From contig CAMPDV010002151.1 in assembly GCA_946699065.1 (NCBI GenBank), positions 1-64,000 on the forward strand: DNA of 64,000 nt, given 5' to 3'. The notes under the pieces are model-generated. The model was not told the origin of the DNA, did no database searches, and worked only from the letters and a program-made list of their open reading frames with translations. Positions 48,810 through 61,407 of the stretch are shown here, piece after piece. Source of the DNA: Loxodes magnus. Its lineage: Eukaryota > Ciliophora > Karyorelictea > Loxodida > Loxodidae. How positions within the stretch are numbered: the stretch's first letter is position 1; every line of letters starts with the position of its first letter. The position numbers and the translations under genes are program-made.

Positions 48810-50935
48810 CTTATGAGGAAGTTGCTTAGAAATAAGCTGCAACCTCAGAAGTCACTTAAGTTTAAGGATCCAAATTGATTATTACTTAAAGTTGCTTCTA
48901 TTTTGCTGCTTTTAATGCTTTATCTGCTTTCTCCCTTTAAAGTTAAAGTTTTCCTTTAAATACAGATTTAGTTAGTTAACTCAGGAAAATCAAGACTTTG
49001 ATACGGACCAACTGTAAGAAGATAAACTTGTGGGCTTTATTCAAGTTTGGAATCATGAAATCTAGGTCTAAGCTATTTATAGCCTTTATCTGGAGATAGT
49101 TCAAATAAAGTTGAAGGATCAGAACTCTATTTTAGCTAGTTGAGAGTGTTAAAACAGAAAAAAGCAAGATAGAAATAAAGCCACTAAATTGAATAAATGA
49201 ATTAAGCTTTTTAAATAAAATCTCATAACTAAAGGTACTTTATTCAGATATTCAACTGTCTCAATGAAAAAATTCATTCAACTAGTTTCTAAAAATGGCT
49301 AAACACTCTATTACATATCATAGCTTCTTTCTAGATGCTTATAAATAAATGCTAAAACTTACTTAATAAAAGCATTAAAAAAATTAAAGTATTAGTGTAA
49401 GTTTTTCGAAGCCTTGAAAAAAGGAAAAGAGAGCTAATCAGTAACATGATTAGAGATATATCCTTTCAGTTTTAAAGCAGTGTAATAAAAATATCTTCTA
49501 TAGTTAGAAACATAATTAATTTGGTAGGTATAGATATAAGAGCATCTTCTCTTAGAAAATGAAAGATTAGATTATAAGATAAAACTTTAATTTAATAGAT
49601 CTCTAAATAAGCTTACTCAGTTTCAATTAAAGTAGACAGAAGCAAATTAGCACTAAAAAGACTAATTAATTATACCTGAGAAGACATAAAATGCAGAACT
49701 AATTTTCTTGAACTAATATTTAGTAAAGCAAGTTTTAAAAATAGATGAAGGAGTCTAATAACAAATAAGCTTTTAGTTTCATTAAGGAATATAAATTTTT
49801 AGCTTAATAGAAGAACAATTTTTAAATAGATGAATTGTACTTATAATCTTAGTTAAAATATTCATCTTTGGTTGTATTAAAAAGCTATAAACAAGTTATT
49901 AGAATATATTGATCTTTTTCTAATATGATTAGGTAGGTTTTTAACATTCTATATGGATGCTAAGGTATTTATATATATATTTCTTAAAATGAGAAGCTTG
50001 GAGGTATTATCTAAAAGGAGATGTTATATGTTGGCACTAGATTTCTTCTTTATAACTAAGATTCTTTATCAATAGGCTTAAAATTAGCAAAATATTAAGA
50101 GTTCATATAGTTACTAAGTATTAAATTACCTTATGGTTTATTACTTATAAAATCAAGTGTTTAAAACTACTTAAACTTCTAATTTCAACATATTTAAACA
50201 AAAAAAAATCAACTTTAATTTTTCAAAATTATAGCCAGATTTCCTGGAATGCTTACAATTTCGAACAGAGATGGAAAGTAAATTAATTAAAATCTGAAAA
50301 GCATTAATTTAGAATTCCTTTTTTTAATCAAGTTGCTAGAACTTTAGTGTACCTTAAACTGCAATTTCCATTAGCATACCAAAACTCCTTTTTTATGAAA
50401 ATTCCTTTGCCTTTATTCCAATTTTATTTGAGCAAGAGCTGCATAGAATAAATGAGCTAACTATAGCTTTATGTTTTTAAGTATTTGTTTAGAGCTTTAA
50501 TGAACTCTTGTGGGAGTATAGTATAATAATGGTTAGGTATATTCAAATTTAATGAGTTATATATGAGGAGCTTCGATGGATATGTCATTAAGCAATTATC
50601 TTAACATGCTCTTAATTTATTCATTCAAGAGAAAGCCTTTACATAACTCCTTCTTCCTAAGCTTCTCCATCTTATATTAAGTTTATAATCTCAAAGATCA
50701 TTTTTCACAAACACTAATATCTCACTTAAGTAGCAATAAGCTATAGCAAAGTTAATAAAATGCGAAGAATAATAAAATAATTAAAAGGAGATTAGACTAA
50801 TAATAAATAGCCAAGCTAATAGAAATTTAGTTGGTTAGTTTAAAATACCAAATAGAAAGTTTTTAAACAAGCTCAAAACTAGTTAATTTTAATTTAACTA
50901 AAAAGGTTAAAATTATCTTTAATTAAATTAAAGTT
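48810..50935. other. AT-rich region, no confident gene
   Basis: Scanned on both strands without finding a motif-bearing frame. Mixed Gln-rich chance translations only. Confidence 0.35.
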
Positions 50936-50939
50936 TTCT

Positions 50940-51830
50940 ATAAATTAAAGATAATAACCGTTTTTCTCAACTTTTCGTATCTTCATCTGAGTCAATATCA
51001 AACTGAGATAATTCTTCTTACTCTTCGTTAAAATAAAAGAATTTTACTTATGATTTCTAGTGATTTTTGCAGCTTATCTAAATACATTTTAAGGTCTCTG
51101 TTGTCCTTTCGAAGCTATTTATTTTCTTATTATTAATTATTAAGATCCTATTAGAGTTATGTCACTCTTGAATAATACAAGCTTCTTTTTGTAAATACTT
51201 CCAAAGTAGTTACAATGTAGTTTCATCAATATTTCAAATTTTTTTCAATGCTGCTCAAATACTCTCTCTCACTTCAGACATTAACTCCATTGATATCCAA
51301 ACTTTTGAAAACGTTAACAGCGTTTTATTAAGGGTTTGAAGTAAAGTTTTTATTAAGTTCCAATTTTTTGTTCAATTTCCATCTTATCAGTTTGTGGTTA
51401 GCTTTTTTAATTGGTAATTTAACTTCTTCTTCAATTTTCTATAGATTTACTGCAAAATTTTTCTATTAGTACAAATTTAGAAGGTAAGGCTTCAATTTAA
51501 ATCTAAACTTAGCTTATCATGCTTTTATTTTCTTTTTTTACTTAAAAAATGTTGAATATTTTATTTTTGCGCCTTCAGGATCTAAATTTTTGTATTCATT
51601 TGCTAAATTAACGAATAAAGCTAAATAACGTCTCATTCATTGGGTTTCTAAATTTTTTCAGTTTGCTAGGAAATTCAGTATTCCTCAATCCTTAGCAGGA
51701 ATAGATTTATCTTTTTTGAATTCTTTTCTGTTCACTAACTGAGACTTAAAATAGATCTATTAGATTAAAACCTAAGTTTCCATTCTAGCTCTTTTTCATC
51801 TTTTTTGTTCCTTTTTATTTTTATTTATTA
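50940..51830 (-). pseudogene. Coiled-coil protein, inverted diverged paralog of 58468-59334
   Basis: The reverse complement matches 58440-59370 throughout, ending in the same LSQFDID-DED tail. It carries several indels relative to the plus copy, and no single long frame was found, so it is probably decayed. Confidence 0.5.
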
Positions 51831-51987
51831 AGTAAATTCTAGTCAAAATTAAAATAAGATTAAATATCGAGTTTGAAAAAATAAAGACACCATCAGATGT
51901 TCATTAAGAATGATATATAAGAGACTCTTTATATTTCCTAATGAAATAAACTAGTATGTATTTAAATTGAATCTATAGTTATGCTTA

Positions 51988-52430
51988 TCATATCTTAATT
52001 ATTGTTTGATCAAGCTCTAAGCTATCCTTTATATTTCTCCTTTCCTTCCCTTTTTAATATTTTACGAACTTTAAGTTTTTGGATAAAGCTTCGCTTCTTT
52101 CTGCTTTTAAAGATTCAAACTTATAAAAAGTTTTTCCATACTTATCTTCTATTTAATTTAACCAGAAAAGGATAAAATTTACTTGGAGAAGCAATTATAT
52201 TTGCTTATCTACCTCGAACGATTCTATCATTCTACTAGGATTGTTGTTACTTAATCTAATTAATAAATCTAAGATTTTCTGCTGAAGCTATTTATATACA
52301 ATTATTTAAGACTTCTTTAGCTCAATTTCAAGAAAGGATTTGCAAGCTAAAAATGTAAGAGTTTCAGGAATCTAATTTCGGTAATAGAGGGAATTCAAGA
52401 TTTAAGATTGAAGTAAATTAGATCTTACGA
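51988..52430 (-). CDS. Unidentified helical protein (partial start)
   Basis: The minus frame ends at TGA 51988-51990 after a hydrophilic helical sequence: IPETLTFLACKSFLEIEL, then LDLLIRLSNNNPSRMIESF, KYGKTFYKFESLKAERSEAL and LELDQTIIKI. It has no internal TGA over about 145 codons. I could not fix a start ATG. No family recognised. It lies head-on upstream of the decayed coiled-coil copy in the same orientation. Confidence 0.45.
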
Positions 52431-53172
52431 TCAATAGAGTGATATACAAATGGAAGAGTATTTACTAGTTTAAAGAGGCAGGATGGGATATAGCGAACTA
52501 TTTATATACTAAACTTAGGTTTAAATTTAAGCCTTATTCAAAAAGGAAAATAAGCCAAAAGTAATAGTCATACAATCATTAACTTGCTCTAATATTAGAC
52601 TTAAATTAGACTAAATACCTAGTTAATACATTTTTTACTAAGTCAGAATAATAAAAATCTTACAACTCACTTAAATAAATACTTATAATAATGCTTAAAG
52701 CTAGAGAGTAATAGTCATAGATAGCTATTAAATAAAATGAAGAAAGTAGTTATATTATAAAGAGATAAAATGTATTCCATTTTTATTAATTAATCCTACA
52801 CTTTAAGGTAATGGAACCTACTTAGAAATAAATTTAAAAGAAATCTAAAAGTTATGCTGCTGTTTAATAAAAAGGACTAATTTAACCTAGGAGATCGATA
52901 TTGAAAGTATATAAGATGATATAAGATTTCTAGTGATATTGTTAAATTTTTAGCTTATTTTTACCTTTTTATCAGATTAGATTTGGTATAATTCATCTAA
53001 ATTACCTTTATCAAAAAAAAACAAATATCAAGCTTATATCTTATGCCTAAAAGTCTGGCTATAATATAAATAACTTATAATGATGATATTTTCATTGCTA
53101 CAGTAATATTGCAAGGGTAAAGTTTATATTGTAATTAAGTTTATAAATTAATAATTAAAAATTTGAGAGAAA

Positions 53173-54495
53173 ATGTAAGGATAAGTAAGCAAAATTTTAA
53201 ATTAATAGCAATTTAAGTAAATTTTATAGTAGAGACTTGAGCTTCTAAGAAATGAGTCGAAAAATCTTACATAGTATGTTTAAGAAATGACAAATTAGTA
53301 TAATGACCTTATTAGGAATTTTATAGACCTGCTAAGCATACAACTGAAGGCATAAGTAAACTAGAGCTTAACTAAGCTTCAAAAGATTAATTAGTAAATA
53401 GTAAACTTAGACATTGTTATATCTAATTTCGAATAGATGAATTAGATTGATATTGAGAATCTTAAAATTGATGTTGAATTATAAATGGAAATAAAAAAGA
53501 ACTAGAATGCCTAAGAAATAAACAAGAAGTAGAATTAGTGACAAAATTTATTCAAATCAATATAAATAATTTAAGGATTCAAGGATATCGAACAAATCAC
53601 CAAAGTTGAAAACTTTTTGAAAAGCATAACAACTAATGACCCTGAAGTTCAATACTAAGATAGTGGAGAATCAAACATAATTCATATTTTTAATGATTGA
53701 AGTAGGGATCTTCACTTATTTAATACAGTTACTGAAGAATACAAGTTTTTAAAAGTAACGAATATGATACCTATTTATTATAGGAGCATTGATTATTAAG
53801 GAAAAATATATTTAGTTGGAGGTTATTTTTAGCCAGATAAATCGCTTAAAGATACTTGATGTATTACCTATGATGGAGCTTGTAAAAAGCTAAAAGACCT
53901 GAATATAGCCAGATATAATTTTGGAATAGCAAAAGCAAGAGAGTTCATATATGTAGCAGGTGGATGAAATAAGAAAACTAAATAATTAATGTCAGTGGAA
54001 AGGTTAAAAATTGGGAACAATGAAAATTGGTTACAACTTTCTAAAATGCCATTTGGAATAAGTGCTTAAAATTTGCAAACTGATCATTCTGAAGAAAACA
54101 TTTGATCATTTGGAGGAAGAGGAAATCATTGTGCACTACTTAAAACTATTTTGAAATATAATATAAAAAGTGACAAATGGTCTTTACTAGATTATGAACT
54201 TCCAGAAGGTACTTCGCTTAATTAAATTATTTTAGAGCCTGAGTAAATTGTATTTGGAGGAACAACTTTACCAGCGTAGATTCCTAATAAAATTTATAAG
54301 TGAAAAAACTCTTAATGGATATAGCATAATCTTCCTTTTAATGATTGCTATAGTTGGGAGTAACCAAAACTACGTGATAAGTACATATATACTTGGATGT
54401 TTGAAAATCCATTAAAAAGCCTAGGTTCCTATTTTGTGGTAAAAATAGATATTTCAACTTTTGAGGCTAAAATTCTGAAGAAAGTGGGTTCTTGA
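53173..54495 (+). CDS. Coiled-coil/kelch protein
   Basis: ATG 53173 to TGA 54493-54495, 440 residues in one frame. Residues 1-160 are an uninterrupted coiled coil rich in Gln, Leu and Asn (LQKINQQIVNLDIVISNFEQ). Residues 190-440 contain kelch blades with the Gly-Gly signature: KIYLVGGYF, FIYVAGGWN, NIWSFGGRG and IVFGGTTLP, each followed by a Trp about 15-20 residues later. At least five Trp codons are TGA, including the one in AGGW. Blade count of about five to six allows a full propeller. Similar architecture to the TRIM-like gene at 31635-33719 minus RING and B-box. Role unknown; substrate adaptor is plausible. Confidence 0.75.
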
Positions 54496-54499
54496 CAAA

Positions 54500-57400
54500 A
54501 GAAAAATAACAAAAAAATAGTTTTAATAATCTATTTTACATTAAAAAAGTATTAGATAAATCATTTAAATGCATATAAATTTTGAATCTTCTAAGAAATT
54601 TATCTGAAAGTTACATACAAGAGACAGGAAATTTAATTAATTAAAATCCTCATTAGCTTTCTAGCCATCTTGAGAGAAATCAATTTAATAAGCAGATTAA
54701 ATTAGTCTAAAATTATAATTATAAGATAATTTTTTTAGAAGTTAAAGGAATAAATTTCAAAAGATTAGTCAAAATTTTCAATTACTACATAAATAAAAAT
54801 AACTAAACAGTTTAATAATTCAAAGGTATATCACTTAAACTTATTAAGTGCTACTAGAAATGTATATTCCTATTATTTGCTCTGATTTTGTTTTTTATAT
54901 CCTTAGTATATAAATTTCCTTATCTATTCATCTTGGATTTCTATTATTTCACTTAATGATTTAAAGGAAACCTTTCTATTTCTCATTTTGATTGATATAA
55001 ATAAAAAGTTTCAATCTTTAGGTATATAACTTATGAATATACTTTTCTATATATTTTAGAGCTTTAGTCAAAAGATTCCAGGTTTTAGAAATAATTACTA
55101 ATATCATTAAAATGCAAGTTTTGAATGTACAATGGACACGCTATATTTATCAATCAAATGTCTTTCAGTTCTTACAGCAATTTTTTTATTCTAGAGCTAA
55201 AATTTAAATTTTATTTCTTAAGAGTAGTTTATGAAATAAAGCTGTCTAGTAATACTTTAGATGAAAGTAAACTATGCTTATTATTCATTTTCTTCTAACT
55301 GAAATATATCAGTCCTTGTCTTTTTTGGTTTTATCTTGCTATTTAATAAATAAAAGGATATAAAAGCCTTTAATTTATTCAAATAGTGTTTGCTTCTATA
55401 AGGTATTAAGTAATACTATGCTTATAGTTTGAAATACTCACTTGGTGAATATCCCTAAGTCTGCTATAGTTATATCAAATATAATTAAGGAGCTTAAAAA
55501 ACGTATGAAAATAAAGAGAAATCAAAGATAAATGCCAAAGGATATAAGAGTGGTAGGGCTTTTGAAAGCACGAAGCAGTTAATGATATGCTTCATTTAGC
55601 ACAATAAGCTAGAAATAAACCTTAAAGAGAGATCATTAGTTACTTAAATAGCTGATGAAGTATATTTCATTTATCTCTAGTAATGGTAAGTATACAAATC
55701 TTAAGCATAGCTCTAAGAAATAAAAGATAACTAGAAGCAAGCAATAAGCTTTCATTTAATCTAATAGCTTAACATATATAAAGAGTCATACAACTCTAAT
55801 TTAAAAAGACTAAAACTAATAAAATTTTTAGCTGAAAAAAGAATTTATTTAGTTATAAAAAATTAGAAGGCTTTAAGAAATAATTAGACTAAATGCTTGC
55901 TAGAATAAAATAGAAGCATGCAAATCTATAAAGTAACAGATGCAAGCTTTCTAGCTTACATAAATTTAAGCCTTTCTTCTAATAGCAATAAAGTTATACT
56001 TAGTATTTTATAAAAGCTAAAGCATAAAGTTAGTAACTACTTGTATTATAGAAATAATTAACTAGCTTTGCTATTAAATGAGTAGAAGAGATAAAACTAA
56101 ATTTATTTAAGAATAGAGAATAAAACGAAGTTAAATATTTATTATTGAAAACAGTAGTTAGCTTGATATGAATTTGCCAGTTTATAGATGATTTATATTA
56201 GTTATTCCCTGAGAAATAATAAATTTAATTATTAGCTAATAATTTACATTTTGAACCTATTATAAAATCAAAATTTAACAGTATTGATTGATCTATTAAT
56301 GGACTACTGATCTAATGAATAAGTATTTTAATTTATTTTTTATTGTAAATTCCAGATAAAAAGGATAAGCCTAAAACTCGATCTTAATAATTTAGTTTAG
56401 CCTAAGAAAAGCTAAAAAATTAACTTTCTTAATACAAATTAAAAAAAATGATTCCTTGCTACTCTTTCTTTTTGAGCTCCTTTGTATTTTCTTCTTATAC
56501 TATATAAAGCTATTTCTTCGATTCAATTTGCTTTCTATATTATTTTTAATTACTAGTATTAATAACAAATTTATACCAGATGCTTCATACATTTTCCATT
56601 TATAGCTATTAAATTATCGATGATGGGTAGATAAGTTTAAAGTTAAAATTGCTAGCATTTATTTACAAAACTCATTATCCTTAGTGCTTCACCTATCTCA
56701 TTTGCATTTCCTAAAGCTTAATAAAAGCTCAGATTTAAAAAATAGAGTTTTATTATAAAGCAAAGCATTCCTAATTCTGTTGTCTTTAATCATCTACTAA
56801 ATTCATAACTTTTACTATCTTTCTTAGTAGTTTTAGTCTTATAACATGTTGCTATAGATATAAGCACTAAAATCCTATTTTTAGATTTAAACTATTTATC
56901 TAGCTTATTTATTAAAGTCTTAATGCTATTAACTTAAATTCTAAATCTTCTACTTTTTGTCTGGACTAGGTGCGCTTAAATCTTAGACTACTCATAATAA
57001 ACTCATGATTCTAGTTTCGTTATCTGGAATTTTAAGCTTCTAGAGTGTTTATTAATTACGCAAATAGATGGACTTTTATAAAAACCCTTTTTTTTCATTT
57101 CTGAAAAAGTTGTCTATATTAGATAGCAATGTTTGTATGCTAGTAGGTATCATCAATATGTGAATAAGATGTATTCTTTTTGGGTTACCTAGGTAGGAGA
57201 GTAGAGATTTTTTAAGCTTAAAATAACTAAAATAGAAGATAAAAAAAGCTTTGATAATATACCTTACTAATATTTCAGAAAGCCTAAGATAGTACCTAGG
57301 ATGCATTAAGCAAGTATTAAATAAAGTAAGCAAGGTTCTTCAAGAATTAATTAGATATGAGTTAGTTAAGCAGATGAAAATAATCCCTTTTAATCATAAT

Positions 57401-58460
57401 TAAATTATACTTCAACAATCTTCTATAAGCGTTTACTTCATAAAAGTCTTAGAAATCTCTAAGTTTATTATTCCTTTTAGTTAATACTTACTTTATAACT
57501 TCTAGTGGGTATACTTTTCTAATTAATGACAATATCAGCATCAAACTTCTATTTAGCTTAGATAGCCATTTATTACTATATAGCTACTAGATATCTCATC
57601 TACTAGCAATTAACTCTATATATAGCTGCATTTATTGTTGTATGTATATCCAATATAATAGGAACCCTACAGAGACACTATTCAAATAGCACTGATTCCT
57701 CAAGCTTTTTCAAAAATATATCTAAATAATTGAATATTTTAGCTTTACTAGTACTCTAGTTTCTTTTAGTTTATGTATCAGTCTTAAATGATAAGATATG
57801 CTTACTTTAGTGTAACTCATAAGCTTAGCTTCTTAGTTTAATTGTACTATTTTAAGAATTACGAGGTAAATAAGAACGCTAAGTTTAGTCATTTCTTAAG
57901 AGACTTTTAAAGAATGAATCAAATTGGCTTAGCTAATCAAAATAGGTAAATCATCTTATTTTAAACCCTCTGTTTAATTTAGTGCTATACAGAGAGTTAA
58001 TGCTATTCTGCTATTCTAGGCTTAAGTTATAAGAACTAGCATCTTAAGAATTCATTTCAAGTCTGCTATTTAAAGAGTAGTAAAGGTAAACTACGAGGAC
58101 CTGAAGTATACTTGATTAAACTTTGAACCAGAGAAAGATAAGCATTTACATAAAGTTTTGCTTTACTATTAAATCAAATGTAATGACTGAATGTAAAGTA
58201 GGTCTAGCTTTAATAACTATATAGTTAAGGATGGAAGTTAATTGCTTAGAAACTTGTATCGTTTATGCTAAAGAAAGCAGGTCTAAAGTCAATTCAAGCA
58301 ATATCTATACTCTATAGTACATCTAAGGATTCGTTTAGAACTAGCCTGCATCTCTACTTTCTATTGCTCTTGCTAAATTATCGAATCTTATTTTAAGACT
58401 CGTCATCAATTTTATTTCCTACAATCTAAAAAATAAATTTCTTCCTTAAATAAGCAGAAG
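54500..58460. other. Long AT-rich region with one old repeat
   Basis: The part 55590-55780 resembles 14540-14700 (a shared AAATAGCTGATGAA segment). Around 57240-57300 the plus strand reads KKSFDNIPYQYF, faintly like a reverse-transcriptase motif, but no catalytic YXDD was found. No gene called. Confidence 0.35.
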
Positions 58461-58467
58461 TAAAGCT

Positions 58468-59334
58468 ATGTAGCTTGAAGTAGATAAAAATGGAAATAAA
58501 TCAGGGAAACTAAACTTTAAAGTCTAATCTAATAGATCAATCTTAAGTCTCAGTTAGCAAAAAAGAACCAAGAATTCAACAAATATAAATCTACTCCTGC
58601 TAAGGATTGGGAAATACTGAATTTCCTAACAAACTTAAAAGACTTGAGAAACCTCATGAACAAGGAGTTTTTAGCTTTATTCTTTGATTTAGAAAATAAA
58701 TACAGAAGTATAGATTCTGAAGGCGTAAAACTAAAATCTTCAGCCTTTTTTTAAGATAAAAAAAGGAGATCAGAGCTGATAAGCTAAGTTTAGTTTTAAA
58801 TTGAAATCTTAACTTCCAAATTTATACTAATAGGAAAAACTCGTAGCAAGTCCTTAGAAAATTAAAGAAGAAGTTCAATTATCAATTAAAAAGCTAATCT
58901 TAAAAGGATAAGATGGAAATTGAGCGAAAAATTGGGACACAATAGAAAGTTTACGTCAAGCTCTTAATAAAACGTTATTATTATTGCCAAAAGAAGTCAA
59001 ATTTAAGGAGGTAATGTCTAAAGTGAAAAAGAATGCTTAAACAACACCGAAAAAAATTTAAAAAATTGATGAGGCTATATTGTAACTGCTTCGGAGGTAT
59101 TTACAGAAAGAAGCCGGTATTAGTTTATTCAAGAGTGATATTCTCAAATAGGATCTTAGCAATTAATAGTAACAAAATAACTAACTTCGAAAGGACAACG
59201 ATGATCATAGAATTTATTTAGATAAGCTGAAGAAAAATTACAGGAAGTTAGAAGAACAATTCTATGAACTTATCGAAGAGAAAGAAGAATTATCTCAGTT
59301 TGATATTGACTAAGATGAAGATATGTACAGTTGA
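58468..59334 (+). CDS. Unidentified coiled-coil protein
   Basis: ATG 58468 to TGA 59332-59334, 288 codons open in one frame if five TGAs are Trp. The C-terminal 180 residues read convincingly: NWDTIESLRQALNKTLLLPK, then KIDEAILQLLRRYLQKEAG, LKKNYRKLEEQFYELIEEKE and an acidic end LSQFDIDQDEDMYS. In the middle (58560-58800) another frame reads better (KDWEILNFLTNLKDLRNLM, FFDLENKYRSIDSEG), so two compensating indels or an intron pair may be present. Decayed inverted relative at 50940-51830. Family not recognised. Confidence 0.5.
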
Positions 59335-59339
59335 GAAAA

Positions 59340-60720
59340 AATAATAAACACGGTTATCGTCTTTAAATTATGGAAGCATTTCCTTTAATTAAAGATTACC
59401 CTAATCCTTTTCGTTAAAATTAATTATTTAGCTTGAAGTATATTTGATAAGAGAAGTATGCAAGAATTATATTATTTATTGTCTAAGCATTATTAACATC
59501 AAGTACTTGATACTTATTGCGCATATATTGCTTAATTTTATCTATTAGTTCCTAAAACTAAAAAAGGCTTAGTTGGCATTAACTTAATTAATGTCAGCTT
59601 ATTTGGATCTAAATATTAAAATAGGCTGTTGAGTTTATTCTTTTAGACAGCCAATTTTTCAAATCTCTCTTTTTAAGTTAGTTAAGACAGTTTTTCTCTT
59701 TTCCTTATCAGTATTTTTATTTATGCTAACGAAAGCAAAGGAAATATTAAAGGACTATTTAAGTAGGAGTTTAAAAGCTTGTATATTAATAAGTTCTGGA
59801 GAGTTCAGTTAGCAAAGAATTTCACTTGCTATTCAATTTCTAGATCAGAGCTAAATAAAATCAGTTATACAACTCAAATCTTGGACTCTTAAGGTTAAGA
59901 TAAAATGTGAGTATAAAGGCTTAAGATCTACTATATGGGAAGATCACTTAGATAAATCTAGTTTGAATAGAGCTAAAATTATGAGTTTAGCTTAAATCGG
60001 CAGTTCTTAAAAATAGTGTCAAGAGAAGGATAGTTATATAATAAACTATATACCTTTGAGAAGGTACAAATGGATAATTCCACTTAATCCGATATCACAC
60101 CAGAATCTATAACCTTACTATAGATGAATAAAGAAAAAATTGCTTTCAATATTATAGGTAAAAATAGAAGTTGAACAAAACTATTTTACTATTTAAGTAA
60201 AAGAACTGAATTAGATATTAACACTTAAGAAAACTATCAACTGAATAATTAAAATAGAGAAGAAATTCGTAAAACCTCTAAAAGAAAATAAAATTATTTG
60301 CTTTATTACTATCTATGGCGATAATAGAAGATAAATCTAAGCCTTTATTTTATACTATTGGCTGAATAAGATTTATCCAGAAATAAACTTCTCAAAGTTT
60401 TCTTGGCGTAAGGTATAAGGTTTTCTTTGATTTAGCTTGGCTACTAGCTGTTAAAAGATTTTTTTATAAGCTTGCATAGCATGAACTCTGTAATTTCAGG
60501 AAGTACTTCTAAAAGTCATTTCTACTAATCTTTTAGCTTACTTGATAAATAGTAAAAAGAATGCTATTGTAGTAGCTACCTCAAGAGTAATTTTAGTTGG
60601 AAAACTAAAAAGTTGTCACATCTTGTAATCTTCGAATAACACCCAAACTAAAGCAATTTATTTCAATTACCTGGGAGAAAGTCTATTGTCTTTTTCAGAA
60701 ACTTACTATGAGTAAATCTG
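59340..60720. other. AT-rich spacer
   Basis: No frame with a recognisable motif found. Confidence 0.35.
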
Positions 60721-60723
60721 ATT

Positions 60724-61330
60724 TCAAGTATAAGAAATTTAAAACTTAATTCTAAAGATAGTTTCGAAAGAAAAAATGAAATTAGCGTGATACCTATAAC
60801 TTCGTAAAATAGAAGCAATCATAGCTTATTTATTAATTAGCTTATATAAACATTTGATTTATAAGAAATCCTTAGGAATCTTTTAAAGTAAAGAGTATTT
60901 ACAAATAGGGCAGATTGGTTTTCTACATAGCCAGTTATCAATGCATTTTATATGGAAGCAATGCTTACAAGGTAGCTCTCTTATTTCCTAATTGAAATCA
61001 AAAGTGTACATACAAATGGAGCACTTGTTTTCACCACTGTAATTGAAGTAATTTATATGTGTTTTCATCTCTATTTCTTCCTTAGACAGCCCTTAGCCTA
61101 CTAAATATCTCTCATTGTCAAGAAGTATAAGGGACTAAATAAAATGAATGTTTAATATAACTTACTTCGTAATTGTGAGGTCCAAAAGGTCCTCCTCTTC
61201 CTTAGCTATTCATCTAACTTCCTAAATTGAATTACCTTAAAAAATCTTATCGTTCTTACTATGCAGCCAATCTCCTTTCTTATTATTAGATTTAGTTAAT
61301 TGCGTGGAATTTTTGATGTTCTTCGAACAT
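60724..61330 (-). CDS. RING-H2 finger protein with one intron
   Basis: Starts MFEEHQKFHAINQIQQ at ATG 61330. After removal of the intron at 61135-61165 the frame continues NYE-SLILLDNERYLVGQGLSKEE and reaches a canonical RING-H2: C93-x2-C96-x14-C111-x-H113-x2-H116-x2-C119-x10-C130-x2-C133. The first later TGA is at 60724-60726 (191 residues), although the part after residue 139 looks unlike protein and the true end is uncertain. The GLSKEEIE segment before the finger is typical of single-RING E3 ubiquitin ligases. Upstream, in frame, 61331-61390 reads FCDQCQQYIFKQMFEEHQKFH, a possible C2H2 finger, so the start may lie further upstream. Confidence 0.8.
61135..61165 (-). other. 31-nt spliceosomal intron
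   Basis: On the minus strand it begins GTAAGT and ends TTTATTTAG. Excising it joins two frames so that a RING-H2 protein reads through. Its length is not a multiple of three, so without removal the frame is lost. Confidence 0.75.
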
Positions 61331-61407
61331 TTGTTTAAAGATATATTACTAACACTAATCACAGAACTCTGAAAGAGGTTATTGCTAATTTGCTTGCTAC
61401 TAATACT

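Noticed and set aside
57076-57333. Standard-code minus frame of 85 residues, and a plus-strand KKSFDNIPYQYF that hints at reverse transcriptase
   Set aside because: No neighbouring catalytic motif, no fixed ends and no second copy in the window.
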